Assembly: GCF_024160875.1 (NCBI RefSeq)
Contig: NZ_JAIULA010000007.1
Location: 1 to 64,000, forward strand
Direction of reading: 5' to 3'
DNA: 64,000 bases
From: Ligilactobacillus ubinensis
Lineage (GTDB): Bacteria > Bacillota > Bacilli > Lactobacillales > Lactobacillaceae
A program made the translations under genes and the position numbers. Positions 1-9,027 of this stretch are shown here, in pieces. The stretch's first letter is position 1. The number at the start of each line of letters is the position of its first letter. Below the pieces are notes generated by a model, which saw only the letters and a program-made list of their open reading frames with translations, did not search any database and was not told where the DNA came from.

Positions 1-88
1 CAGCGCCTTGAGACGCTGGCAAGTACATAGGGCTTATAGCCCTGGAGCAAACCACCCGTTTGACGGGTGGTCATGATTTGTAAAAAAG
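1..88 (+). mobile_element. Right end of an IS200/IS605-type element (possible omega-RNA 3' end)
   Basis: Three hairpins follow one another: CAGCG/CGCTG at 1-18, GGGCT/AGCCC around 30-42, and ACCACCCG-TTTG-CGGGTGGT at 51-71. Subterminal hairpins of this type mark the ends of IS200/IS605 elements, and in TnpB-bearing elements the right end also encodes the scaffold of the guide (omega) RNA. The transposase or tnpB gene would lie to the left, outside the window. The exact element boundary is not resolved; it probably falls just after the last hairpin. Assignment rests on structure and resemblance only. Confidence 0.45.
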
Positions 89-162
89 GAGAGATTTTGA
101 TGGATAATAGCTAGAAGATAGAGAGAAAAGGAATTTAGTACAAATTTTAGGAGGATGTTTAA

Positions 163-1491
163 ATGGATACATTAACAAAAGGTAATTCTGATACACAAAA
201 CTTAGATACATATAATATGACACGAGATTCTGTTAAAACGGTTATTTTAGCATCTATGATTGGCACTGCAATTGAATTTTTTGATTTTTATGCATATGGC
301 ACGGCAGCAGCTACGTATTTTCCCAAGGTTTTCTTTCCTGAAGTAACACCAACAATTGCCACTTTACTAAGTTTATTGACTTTCGGAGTAGCTTTTGTAG
401 CTAGACCTTTAGGATCATTTATTTTTGGCCATTTCGGAGATAAAATTGGTAGAAAAAAGACATTAGTTGTTTCTTTGTTATTGATGGGTGTATCAACTGT
501 ATTAATTGGTCTGTTACCTGACTATAAAACATTAGGTCTTTTCGCAGTTATATTACTTTGCTCGTGTCGCTTTATTCAAGGAATTGGATTAGGCGGAGAA
601 TGGTCGGGGGCAGCACTTGTAGCTACTGAAAATGCACCAGATAGTAAACGTGCACTTTATGGTGCTTTTCCAGAATTAGGAGCTCCATTGGGCTTTTTCT
701 TAAGTAATGGGTTATTTTTCACATTAGAATCTTTTTTAACTCCAGAGCAAATGATTGAATTTGGCTGGCGCATTCCGTTTTTAGCTTCAGCAGTTTTAGT
801 TATTGTTGGTTTTTGGGTTAGAGAAAGAATGCAAGAAACGCCATTATTTAGACAAGCGCAAGCTAAAAACTTAACAACTAAATCACCACTTAAATTTGTA
901 TTCAAAACATCTTGGAGACAAATTATTCAAGGAACATTTATTGTTTCGGTAACATATACATTATTTTATACATTAGCAACTTGGTCGCTAACTTATGCTA
1001 CGACGATGTTAGGTTTTTCGAATCGTGAATATTTGTTTTTATTAATGGGTGCAATAATTGTCTTTGCAATTTTAATTGTATATGCTTCAAAATTAGCAGA
1101 TATTTTTGGACGTCGCCGTGTTTTATTGTTTTCATCTAGCGCTTTAGTAGTGTTCTCTTTATTGTTCCCTTATTTGTTACAAGGTCAACGTAACTTTATA
1201 GGTGTAAGCACCTTTTTAGTAGTTGGTTTTACTCTAATGGGAATTGCATTTGGACCAGTTGGGGCTTTATTACCAGAACTTTTTAAAACAGAAGTTCGTT
1301 ATTCAGGTGCAGGCATTTCTTATAATTTTGCCGCAATAGTAGGAGCTGCATTTTCACCCACAATTGCAACGTGGTTAGCAGATAATTTGGGAGTAAAGTT
1401 TGTTGGATTATATTTAGGTGTGATGGCTATAGCATGCTTAATATCTTTATTAACAGTAAGTGAAACAAAAGATGTTAATTTTTCTGAATAG
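163..1491 (+). CDS. MFS transporter, metabolite:H+ symporter (MHS) type
   Basis: A 442-residue, twelve-helix membrane carrier of the major facilitator superfamily. The N-terminal stretch GTAIEFFDFYAYGTAA and the loop GHFGDKIGRKK after helix 2 are the signature of the metabolite:H+ symporter subfamily (ProP, ShiA, KgtP relatives), which import organic acids, shikimate or osmolytes with protons. A second loop motif, ADIFGRRR, sits between helices 8 and 9 as expected. The start follows TAGGAGG with a normal gap. It is monocistronic: the next gene lies 290 bases away. The substrate cannot be read from sequence; an organic acid or compatible solute is an inference from the family. It directly follows the IS-like end at the window edge. 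Confidence 0.85.
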   Translation: MDTLTKGNSDTQNLDTYNMTRDSVKTVILASMIGTAIEFFDFYAYGTAAATYFPKVFFPEVTPTIATLLSLLTFGVAFVARPLGSFIFGHFGDKIGRKKTLVVSLLLMGVSTVLIGLLPDYKTLGLFAVILLCSCRFIQGIGLGGEWSGAALVATENAPDSKRALYGAFPELGAPLGFFLSNGLFFTLESFLTPEQMIEFGWRIPFLASAVLVIVGFWVRERMQETPLFRQAQAKNLTTKSPLKFVFKTSWRQIIQGTFIVSVTYTLFYTLATWSLTYATTMLGFSNREYLFLLMGAIIVFAILIVYASKLADIFGRRRVLLFSSSALVVFSLLFPYLLQGQRNFIGVSTFLVVGFTLMGIAFGPVGALLPELFKTEVRYSGAGISYNFAAIVGAAFSPTIATWLADNLGVKFVGLYLGVMAIACLISLLTVSETKDVNFSE

Positions 1492-1782
1492 TTAACACCG
1501 TGGTATATACAAGATTCATAGAGTTAGATTAGTGTAATTAAAGATTAGACAATATTTATTAAAATTATTGGAAATATAAACTAGCCAGTAGAGTAATGCA
1601 TGCTAGCGAACTGTATCTATAGTTAGTGGATAGCAATTTAAGATTTCTTGCATAAAAAAGTAGTTAAAATAAATGTTAAGAAAATAGATTAAATTAAGCA
1701 ATTACTAACCTTTTATTAATAATCAAACATGAATTTAAAGTGTATAATTATTAATTAAGCATACAGAAAGAAGTTGAATTGG

Positions 1783-3279
1783 ATGGATAAAAAAACAGCC
1801 GTAAAAATCAAAACGAGCGGTCTTGTTTTGATGATTTTTTCATCAATTTTTGGTTTTAGTAATTCATTAACGGCATTTTATCAAATGGGTTATTCCAGTA
1901 TTATTTGGTATATTGTCACAGCATTACTCTTTTTTGTTCCTTCAGCATTGATGTTTGCCGAATATGGAGCATCATTTAAAGCTGCAAAAGGGGGAATCTT
2001 TTCGTGGTTACGAGGTTCCATCGGAGAAAAGCCTGCATTTATAGGTACATTTATTTGGTTAGCAGCTTGGGTTGTTTGGTTAGTCTCTTCAACCCAGTTT
2101 TTATTGGTTTCGATCTCAACAATGATTTCAGGACAAGATGAGACACAAACGTGGCATGTGTTTGGTTTAAATTCAGATCAGACACTAGGAGTATTAGAAG
2201 TAATTTTTTTATGTGTGGTAACTTTAATTGCTAGTCGTGGAATTAAAAATATTGCTAAAATTGCTTCATTTTGTGGGATTTTTACTTTAGGAATTGCAGT
2301 CGTTTTTATAGGCTGTAGTATGCTAATTTGGTTATTGAATCATGGTAGTTTAGCTGAACCTTTAACTAAAACAAGTTTGATAACATCACCCAATACTAGT
2401 TTCATTTCGCCAATTGCAATTATTTCATTTATTATTTACTCTTTATTTGCTTATGGTGGCTTAGAAACAATGGCTGGTGTAATTGACTCTGTTGATAAAC
2501 CGGAAAAAACTTTTCCACGCGCATTAATTATTGCAATGGTATTGATGACATTATTGTATGTTTTAGCTATTTTTCTTTGTGGTGTAAGTACTAATTGGCA
2601 AGCAATTCTTGGTAAAAAGAATGTTAATCTAGCTAATGTTGAGTATGTTTTAATCAATAATATGGGCTTAACGGTTGGAACAAAATTAGGGTTAGGCCAT
2701 GTAGCTGCAGTTAGTTTAGGGAAAATTTTTTCACAGATTACAGCTATGAGTGATGTTTTTGGTGGATTAGGTGCCGCATTTGTGATGACATACTCACCAA
2801 TCAAATCTTTTATCGAAGGCTGTGATCAGCGCTTATTACCACAAAAATTAACAAAGATGAATAAATTTAATATGCCTGCAGCTGCAATGTGGACACAGAC
2901 AATTATTGTTTGTTTAATCACGATTTTTATTGCATTGGGTGGGGATGCTGCCAATCAATTTTATACAATTTTGACTGACATGATGAACGTTTCTTCTTCT
3001 GCACCATATCTTTTTTTAGTAGGAGCATTTCCGTTCTTTAAAATGAAACAAGAGTTAGATCGACCATTTGTTTTTTATAAGAGTATGCGCTGGACATGGA
3101 TTGTTACAATTGTGGTTTGGTTAGTGATTGCAATTGGAATTATCTTTACATGTATTGAGCCATTACTTGATGGAAGTTATTTAACCGCATTTTGGACCGC
3201 TTTTGGCCCTGTTTTCTTTGGAGTTGTTGCTTGGATTTTTTATACACATGCTGAACGAAAACACGTTTTTGATGATTGA
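1783..3279 (+). CDS. yjeM: APC-superfamily permease, YjeM-type (glutamate/GABA family)
   Basis: A roughly 498-residue integral membrane protein with about twelve helices. The N-terminal SGLVLMIFSSIFGFSN and the block ALMFAEYGASFKAAKGGIFSWLRGSIGEKPAF are typical of the glutamate/GABA antiporter-like family that includes E. coli YjeM. The track SRGIKNIAKIASFCGIF and the helix with YGGLETMAGVID are also APC-like. I chose ATG at 1783 because AAGAAG lies nine bases upstream; a TTG at 1774 is in frame but too close to that site. A TATAAT-like box is at 1743-1748. Amino acid import or exchange is inferred; the actual substrate is unknown. A strong hairpin terminator follows the gene. Confidence 0.8.
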   Translation: MDKKTAVKIKTSGLVLMIFSSIFGFSNSLTAFYQMGYSSIIWYIVTALLFFVPSALMFAEYGASFKAAKGGIFSWLRGSIGEKPAFIGTFIWLAAWVVWLVSSTQFLLVSISTMISGQDETQTWHVFGLNSDQTLGVLEVIFLCVVTLIASRGIKNIAKIASFCGIFTLGIAVVFIGCSMLIWLLNHGSLAEPLTKTSLITSPNTSFISPIAIISFIIYSLFAYGGLETMAGVIDSVDKPEKTFPRALIIAMVLMTLLYVLAIFLCGVSTNWQAILGKKNVNLANVEYVLINNMGLTVGTKLGLGHVAAVSLGKIFSQITAMSDVFGGLGAAFVMTYSPIKSFIEGCDQRLLPQKLTKMNKFNMPAAAMWTQTIIVCLITIFIALGGDAANQFYTILTDMMNVSSSAPYLFLVGAFPFFKMKQELDRPFVFYKSMRWTWIVTIVVWLVIAIGIIFTCIEPLLDGSYLTAFWTAFGPVFFGVVAWIFYTHAERKHVFDD

Positions 3280-3330
3280 TGAAGTGCGATACAAAAGGTT
3301 AGACAAAATTAGATATTTTTATGCTATTAA

Positions 3331-3369
3331 GGTATGTTTCCGATACTCAGTCGGAGACATGCTTTTTTT
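3331..3369 (+). terminator. Intrinsic terminator after the YjeM-type permease
   Basis: A stem pairing GTATGTTTCCGA with TCGGAGACATGC around a seven-base loop, followed by seven T residues. It ends the permease transcript. Confidence 0.85.
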
Positions 3370-3477
3370 AAGCGAAATTTGTTAGTCGTTTTTATTTTGT
3401 ATATTGATAATTAATGCTTTATAATAATGATACTAAATAAACTAACAATAAGTTAGCTGAGAAAGAAGGCCCTAATT

Positions 3478-4098
3478 ATGCACATGGATTTTCCAAAGCT
3501 TTCAAAAGACAAACCGACAATCGGCAAAGGAACTCAACTTAAGCGAACTACACTAGGTCAATGGATTGAATTAGGCGAGAATAATTTGATCGATAATTGT
3601 GTAATCGGTGATTATAATTACACTGGTCAATATTGTTTTATGCAGAATAGTGATTTGAAGAAGTTTATTAGTATAGCTGCGCAAGTGCGAATAGGGCCGA
3701 CTAATCATCCATATGATCGGGTTTCGCAGCATATCTTTGCATATAATGGTGCAGCTTATGGATTTGATCAAAAAGACACTGATTTTTTAGAGAAACGGCA
3801 ACAAGTTAGAACGACAATTGGAAATGATGTTTGGATTGGACATGGTGCGATTATTCAAACCGGCTTAACGGTTGGTAATGGAGCAGTAATTGGCTCAGGT
3901 GCAGTTGTTACGCATGATGTTGAACCATACACAATTGTGGGTGGTGTTTCGGCTAAAGTAATTAAAGATCGTTTTTCAGATGAAATTAAAACTGATTTAG
4001 AAAGTATTGCTTGGTGGAATTGGTCTCGGCAAGATTTAGAAAAATATTATATGGATTTTAGATTGCCGGTGGAAGAATTTATTAAGAGACATGTGTAA
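3478..4098 (+). CDS. Hexapeptide-repeat acyltransferase (xenobiotic/CatB-like)
   Basis: A 206-residue cytosolic enzyme built on a left-handed beta helix: imperfect hexapeptide repeats run from about residue 15 to 65 and again from 115 to 160 (TIGNDVWIGHGAIIQTGLTV, IGSGAVVTHDV). The loop with GPTNHPYDR and the DVWIGHGA block resemble the xenobiotic acetyltransferase group (CatB, Vat) and the related threonine-like hexapeptide proteins found in phosphonate loci. Enzymes of this fold transfer acetyl or other acyl groups from CoA to small molecules or sugars. No phosphonate or resistance genes are adjacent, so the acceptor is unknown. AGAAAGAAGG lies seven bases before the ATG. It is a single-gene unit closed by a long terminator. 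Confidence 0.75.
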   Translation: MHMDFPKLSKDKPTIGKGTQLKRTTLGQWIELGENNLIDNCVIGDYNYTGQYCFMQNSDLKKFISIAAQVRIGPTNHPYDRVSQHIFAYNGAAYGFDQKDTDFLEKRQQVRTTIGNDVWIGHGAIIQTGLTVGNGAVIGSGAVVTHDVEPYTIVGGVSAKVIKDRFSDEIKTDLESIAWWNWSRQDLEKYYMDFRLPVEEFIKRHV

Positions 4099-4166
4099 AA
4101 GATATACTAATTAAAATACGTACTGTTTGGTTGCTGAAGATTTTTTATTTAGGATAGGATTAAAGA

Positions 4167-4212
4167 GGTAGCTGTAAAAATCGAGTTTGATTTTTACAGC
4201 TACCTTTTTTTG
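4167..4212 (+). terminator. Intrinsic terminator after the acyltransferase
   Basis: A perfect 16-bp stem (GGTAGCTGTAAAAATC with its complement) closes a short loop and is followed by seven T residues. Confidence 0.9.
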
Positions 4213-4274
4213 TAGAAGTTTCTAGTAACAAGTATATCTTTAATTATTCGTCATTGTTTTGTTGTATGAAGATA

Positions 4275-4339
4275 ATTAACAAAGATTTAACACGGAGAGA
4301 TATTTTTTAACACCATATTAACACCAAGTTTGTTATAGT
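4275..4339 (+). promoter_or_regulatory. kdp promoter region with four phased TTAACA boxes
   Basis: TTAACA occurs at 4276, 4287, 4307 and 4318. The boxes form two pairs, each with five bases between members (11-base period); the two pairs are 31 bases apart. OmpR-family response regulators, such as PhoP of Bacillus with TTAACA repeats, bind direct repeats of this period. A TATAGT -10 box follows at 4334-4339 without a good -35, as expected of an activator-dependent promoter. KdpE, encoded downstream, is the obvious candidate; a PhoP protein is the alternative. Confidence 0.6.
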
Positions 4340-4375
4340 CTCTATATTCAGAAGAGTAAAAAAGGAGGAGATTAG

Positions 4376-4459
4376 ATGATTATGGTCATGACAGTATTAA
4401 CAACGATTGGACTATTTATTTATCTTATATATATTTTGTTAAAGGGGGGAGGAAAATGA
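4376..4459 (+). CDS. kdpF: KdpF, small subunit of the K+-transporting ATPase
   Basis: A 27-residue single-helix peptide (MIMVMTVLTTIGLFIYLIYI and a basic tail KGGGK). It lies directly before kdpA, overlaps its start by four bases (ATGA), and has AAAGGAGG ahead of its ATG. Size, hydrophobicity and place match KdpF, which stabilises the KdpABC complex in the membrane. It is easily missed because of its length. The sequence itself is poorly conserved in the family, so position carries most of the weight. Confidence 0.85.
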   Translation: MIMVMTVLTTIGLFIYLIYILLKGGGK

Positions 4460-6231
4460 ATATAATTGTTCAAATTTTACCATACGTAATCTTACCATTT
4501 ATTTTAGCAATTCCACTTGGTTTATATATGAGTAAATTAGTAGATGGTGAAAAAAATTTCATGACAAAAGTAATTAGTCCATTTGAAAACAAAGTATATA
4601 AATGGCTAAAGATTAATCAGAAAGAAATGAATTGGAAAAAATATTTATCAAGTGTACTATCTTTGTCAGTGATGAGTTTTATTGTTCTTTTTTTGATATT
4701 AAAATTTCAAGATTTGTTACCTATGAACTCAAATCATTTTACAGGAATGAGTTGGACTTTAGCATTTAATACTGCAATTTCATTTGTAACAAACACTGAT
4801 TGGCAATCGTATTCAGGTGAAACTACGTTATCAAATTTTTCACAAATTGCGGGTCTTACAGTTCAGAACTTTGTGTCAGCAGCTGTAGGAATAGCTGTAC
4901 TATTTGCTCTAATTAGAGGGCTGAAACGCTCTTCGGTGAATGTAATTGGAAATTTTTGGAAGGATTTTATCAGAATACAACTTTATGTTTTGATTCCATT
5001 GAGTTTAGTAACTTCAGTTATTTTAATTGCAACAGGAGTTCCACAAACATTTAGCGGGTCAAAAACGGTTGATTTGGTTCAACCAGTTGCTGTTAATGAT
5101 AATGGAGTTCCAATTACAAATGCCAAAATAAATGTAAAGACTAAAGCAGTTACAGTTAATGGAAAGAAAATTAATAATGTTTCAATTATAACTAAAGAGG
5201 AATTACCTTTATACGCTCAGGCGAGTCAAGTAGCAATTAAGCAATTGGGAAGTAATGGTGGGGGTGTATTAGGAACAAATTCAGCACATCCATATGAAAA
5301 TCCAAGTCCTCTTTCAAATTTTATAGAAATGACCGCAATGATGTTAATACCCGCAGCGCTTTGTTTTACTTTCGGTTTTTCAATTAAGCGAAGAAGAGAA
5401 GGAATCGCAATTTTTATAACAATGACTATTTTATTGACTTTTGGTTTAGTTGTCAGTGTGCTTATGGAACAAAAGGGCTTTTCATTAGCACATATTGGAA
5501 ATCTTAATATGGAAGGAAAAGAAATAAGAAATGGGGTTACCATTTCATCAATTTGGTCTGTATTTGCAACTGCAACTGGTACAGGCTCCGTCAATGCATC
5601 CTTAGATAGTTTTTCAGCATTTGCAGGAATGATTTTTATGATTTTGATTCAATTAGGAGAAGTAGCCTTTGGTGGTGTTGGTTCAGGTTTGTATGGAATG
5701 TTGGGATTTGTTATTCTGACAGTCTTTATTGCTAGCCTAATGGTTGGTAGAACACCAACATATCTCGGGAAAAAGATCGGTCCTAAAGAAATGCGAATGG
5801 CTGTGCTAGCATGTTTAGCGACTCCACTTGCTATTTTACTTGGAAGTGGGATTGCAGCAACCCTAAAATCAACGTTGGGAAGTTTAACCAATAGCGGAGC
5901 ACATGGCTTTTCTGAATTGTTATATGCATTTTCTTCTGCTGGAGGAAATAATGGCTCATCATTTAGTGGATTTAATGGTAATACGGAAATTTTAAATATC
6001 TTACTTGGGCTCGTTATGATTATTGGTAGATTTTTACCGATATTTGCAGTCTTGGTAATTGCTGGGAGTATGGCAAAACAAAAGGTTAGTGCAGAGACTT
6101 CGGGAACATTATCAACGAGCAACATTACATTTATTGTTTTACTAATACTTGTAATTTTGATAATTGGGGTATTAAGTTTTTTCCCAGCTCTATCACTAGG
6201 TCCTATTGCTGACTTTTTAACTAGACGTTGA
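4456..6231 (+). CDS. kdpA: KdpA, potassium-binding channel-like subunit
   Basis: A 591-residue polytopic protein of the SKT superfamily that selects and conducts K+ in the high-affinity KdpFABC pump. Filter-loop sequences are visible: [13 protein letters not shown] near residue 115, [20 protein letters not shown] near 262, GTGSVNAS near 375, and [14 protein letters not shown] near 495. These four repeats build the pore. It is slightly longer than the E. coli protein (557) owing to an inserted segment around residues 210-240. The start overlaps kdpF and the gene is followed closely by kdpB. The second loop reads SNGGGV where many homologues have TNGGGF, a conservative change. Confidence 0.96.
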   Translation: MNIIVQILPYVILPFILAIPLGLYMSKLVDGEKNFMTKVISPFENKVYKWLKINQKEMNWKKYLSSVLSLSVMSFIVLFLILKFQDLLPMNSNHFTGMSWTLAFNTAISFVTNTDWQSYSGETTLSNFSQIAGLTVQNFVSAAVGIAVLFALIRGLKRSSVNVIGNFWKDFIRIQLYVLIPLSLVTSVILIATGVPQTFSGSKTVDLVQPVAVNDNGVPITNAKINVKTKAVTVNGKKINNVSIITKEELPLYAQASQVAIKQLGSNGGGVLGTNSAHPYENPSPLSNFIEMTAMMLIPAALCFTFGFSIKRRREGIAIFITMTILLTFGLVVSVLMEQKGFSLAHIGNLNMEGKEIRNGVTISSIWSVFATATGTGSVNASLDSFSAFAGMIFMILIQLGEVAFGGVGSGLYGMLGFVILTVFIASLMVGRTPTYLGKKIGPKEMRMAVLACLATPLAILLGSGIAATLKSTLGSLTNSGAHGFSELLYAFSSAGGNNGSSFSGFNGNTEILNILLGLVMIIGRFLPIFAVLVIAGSMAKQKVSAETSGTLSTSNITFIVLLILVILIIGVLSFFPALSLGPIADFLTRR

Positions 6232-6245
6232 GGGGAGATTTTAAA

Positions 6246-8330
6246 ATGGAAAAGAAAAAAATGATAAATAATTCAATGTTTGATAAATCAATGTTACTCA
6301 GAGCTGTCAAAGATTCATTTATAAAGTTATCACCTAAAGATGAGTTGAAAAATCCAGTTATGTTTTTAGTATATGTATCAGCGCTTTTAACAACGATACT
6401 ATTTGTTTTTTCCCTATTCGGTATTAAAGATGGAATTGTAACAGCAGCATTTATACTATGTGTTGCTATAATTTTATGGGCAACTTGTCTATTTTCAAAT
6501 TTTGCAGAAGCCGTTGCAGAAGGAAGAGGAAAAGCACAAGCTGATTCTTTAAGAGCAACACGTAAGGAAGTTATAGCACATAAATTAATTGATAAAAATG
6601 ATAAAAATCAGATAGAAAGTATTGAGGGTACGTTATTAAAAAAAGGTGATTATTTTTTAGTTGAGGCTAATGAACAAATTCCAGCAGATGGAGAAGTAGT
6701 TGAAGGAGCAGCTTCGGTTGATGAAAGTGCAATAACTGGTGAGTCTGCTCCAGTTATCAGAGAAGCAGGTGGAGACCGATCTGCTGTTACTGGGGGAACT
6801 ACAATTCTTTCAGATTGGCTAGTTATAAAAGTAACTCAAGAAGCGGGAAATAGTTTTTTAGATAAAATGATTGGAATGGTAGAAGGAGCTAATCGAAAAA
6901 AAACACCTAACGAAGTTGCTTTAGAGATTCTTTTAGTCGCATTGTCATTAATTTTTTTGCTTGTAACAGCTTCTTTATATACGTATACGTCAATGACATC
7001 TGTCTTACTAGGTGTTAAAGATTCAATTTCCGTTGTGTGGTTGATAGCATTATTGGTTTGTTTAGCTCCTACAACAATAGGTGCATTGTTATCAGCTATT
7101 GGTATTGCAGGAATGAGTCGTTTGAATCGAGCTAATGTTTTAGCAATGAGTGGTCGAGCAATTGAAGCTGCAGGAGATGTTGATGTTTTATTATTGGATA
7201 AAACAGGTACAATAACATTAGGAAATCGACGTGCAGCTGAATTCATTCCTGTTGATGGACATGAGATAAGTGAGGTGGCAGATGTTGCTCAATTGGCATC
7301 TTTAGCTGATGAAACACCAGAAGGCAGATCTATTGTTATTCTTGCTAAGAATCAATTTGGATTACGTGAACGTAAAATCAATGAAAAACATCTTGAATTT
7401 ATACCATTTACAGCACAAACAAAAATGAGTGGCGTTAATTACGCAAATGTAGAGATACGAAAAGGGGCAGCTGCTAATATTGAAAAATATGTTAAAGAGA
7501 ATAATCACCAATATAGTAAGGAATGTCAAAATATTGTAGAAAAAATTTCAAAAAAGGGAGGAACCCCTTTAGTTGTAACAAAAAACTATGAAATTTATGG
7601 AATTATATATCTTAAAGACATCATAAAAAAAGGTGTTAAGGAAAAGTTCGCTGATTTACGAAAAATGGGAATTCAAACTATCATGATTACAGGTGATAAT
7701 CCGATAACTGCAGCTGCAATTGCGGCTGAAGCTGGAGTAGATGATTTTTTAGCGCAGGCGACTCCTGAAAGTAAGCTAGAAACAATTAAGGAATTTCAAA
7801 AAAAAGGTCATCTAGTTGCAATGACTGGTGATGGAACTAATGATGCTCCAGCACTTGCACAAGCTGACGTGGCCGTTGCAATGAATTCTGGTACACAGGC
7901 TGCCAAAGAAGCGGGAAATATGGTTGATTTAGATTCTTCACCAACAAAGTTACTGGAAATAGTAAAAATCGGTAAACAACTTTTAATGACACGAGGAAGC
8001 CTGACAACGTTTTCTATCGCCAATGATATTTCAAAATATTTTGCGATTATTCCCGCAATTTTTATGAATCTGTATCCTAGGTTACAAGTTTTAAACATTA
8101 TGCATCTATCTAGTCCAACAAGCGCAATTTTATCTGCATTGATATTTAATGCTTTAATAATTGTCGCTTTGATACCACTTGCCTTAAAGGGAGTTAAATA
8201 TAGAGAAGTAACGGCCAAGAAGTTATTAAATCATAACCTATTGATATATGGTTTAGGCGGTATAATCATACCCTTTATAGCAATAAAGTTAATTGATATG
8301 ATTGTGGCATCGTTATTAGGAATAGTTTAA
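6246..8330 (+). CDS. kdpB: KdpB, P-type ATPase catalytic subunit
   Basis: A 694-residue type IA P-type ATPase that hydrolyses ATP to drive K+ uptake through KdpA. Visible motifs are TGES at residues 164-167 (actuator domain), DKTGTIT with phosphorylated Asp318, ITGDNP in the P domain, and [20 protein letters not shown] near the hinge. Membrane segments flank these. I chose ATG at 6246 because GAGGGGAG lies eight bases before it; an upstream in-frame TTG at 6228 overlaps the end of kdpA and has no ribosome site. Length and motif order match the family, so the subunit should be functional. Confidence 0.97.
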   Translation: MEKKKMINNSMFDKSMLLRAVKDSFIKLSPKDELKNPVMFLVYVSALLTTILFVFSLFGIKDGIVTAAFILCVAIILWATCLFSNFAEAVAEGRGKAQADSLRATRKEVIAHKLIDKNDKNQIESIEGTLLKKGDYFLVEANEQIPADGEVVEGAASVDESAITGESAPVIREAGGDRSAVTGGTTILSDWLVIKVTQEAGNSFLDKMIGMVEGANRKKTPNEVALEILLVALSLIFLLVTASLYTYTSMTSVLLGVKDSISVVWLIALLVCLAPTTIGALLSAIGIAGMSRLNRANVLAMSGRAIEAAGDVDVLLLDKTGTITLGNRRAAEFIPVDGHEISEVADVAQLASLADETPEGRSIVILAKNQFGLRERKINEKHLEFIPFTAQTKMSGVNYANVEIRKGAAANIEKYVKENNHQYSKECQNIVEKISKKGGTPLVVTKNYEIYGIIYLKDIIKKGVKEKFADLRKMGIQTIMITGDNPITAAAIAAEAGVDDFLAQATPESKLETIKEFQKKGHLVAMTGDGTNDAPALAQADVAVAMNSGTQAAKEAGNMVDLDSSPTKLLEIVKIGKQLLMTRGSLTTFSIANDISKYFAIIPAIFMNLYPRLQVLNIMHLSSPTSAILSALIFNALIIVALIPLALKGVKYREVTAKKLLNHNLLIYGLGGIIIPFIAIKLIDMIVASLLGIV

Positions 8331-8345
8331 GGAGGGGAATATAGA

Positions 8346-8933
8346 ATGATTAATGTAATTAAAGATTCTATAAAAGCTTTGATTGTTGCTACGTTACTGA
8401 CAATTATATATACATTAGTTGTGACAATGATAGGACAGGCTTTTTTTAATAAGCAAGCAAATGGAAGTATATTAACGATACACAATAGGAGTATAGGTTC
8501 AAAGTTGATAGCACAACCGTTTACAGAGAAAAAATATTTATGGGGAAGGAACATGATAATTGATACAAATTTATTTAAGACAAGCAAAGGACAGACAATA
8601 TTATATGCCAGTGCTTCCAACCTTTCTCAAACAAGTACACAATTAATACGACAAGTTAGAAATCGTGCTGCTATTATTAAAAAGTTGAATCCAGGTGAAA
8701 ATAATGTACCCATTGATCTAGTAACAACTTCTGGAAGTGGTTTGGATCCTGAGATTTCACCTCAAGCTGCTTTTTATCAAGCAAAGCGAATTGCAAGAGC
8801 AAGAGATATTTCAATAAAAAAAGTTAACAAGATTATTAAAAATAATATAGTTGAAAAAACATATGGAATTTTTGGTGAAAATCGGGTGAATGTATTGGAG
8901 GTAAATATTGCACTCGATAGGATTAGTAAATGA
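8346..8933 (+). CDS. kdpC: KdpC, accessory subunit of the K+-ATPase
   Basis: A 195-residue protein with one N-terminal membrane helix (about residues 10-32) and an outer domain. The block SGSGLDPEISPQAAFYQAKRIARAR near residues 130-150 is the conserved KdpC signature, as is the ending with VNVLEVNIALD. KdpC is needed for assembly of the Kdp complex and for apparent ATP affinity. AAGGAGGGG lies nine bases before the ATG, directly behind kdpB. A 94-base gap separates it from kdpD. Confidence 0.95.
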   Translation: MINVIKDSIKALIVATLLTIIYTLVVTMIGQAFFNKQANGSILTIHNRSIGSKLIAQPFTEKKYLWGRNMIIDTNLFKTSKGQTILYASASNLSQTSTQLIRQVRNRAAIIKKLNPGENNVPIDLVTTSGSGLDPEISPQAAFYQAKRIARARDISIKKVNKIIKNNIVEKTYGIFGENRVNVLEVNIALDRISK

Positions 8934-9027
8934 TGTTAAAATGGAAAAAATCTCGCTTTCTAGCGTTCAATTGTTGCTTAGTAATAGCATGACAGTTAAC
9001 TAAACGAAAGGTAAAAGGTGGTGTTGA

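Noticed and set aside
100-114. AAGGAGAG followed by ATG and a stop after four codons upstream of the MFS gene
   Set aside because: It resembles the real start region of the MFS gene but encodes only MDNS; a leader peptide is possible but there is no attenuator, so I do not call it.
1503-1510. GTATATAC palindrome after the MFS gene
   Set aside because: Same motif as the proposed GntR sites, but no sugar gene is near; in AT-rich DNA this eight-mer occurs by chance.
5226-6125. Long open frames antisense to kdpA
   Set aside because: They follow the codon pattern of the real gene on the other strand, lack ribosome sites and encode low-complexity Pro/Asn/Ile-rich sequence.
8930-8992. 20-codon open frame MMLKWKKSRFLAFNCC... 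overlapping the kdpC stop
   Set aside because: It has no clear ribosome site and no conserved signature; it probably is chance in the 94-base gap before kdpD.
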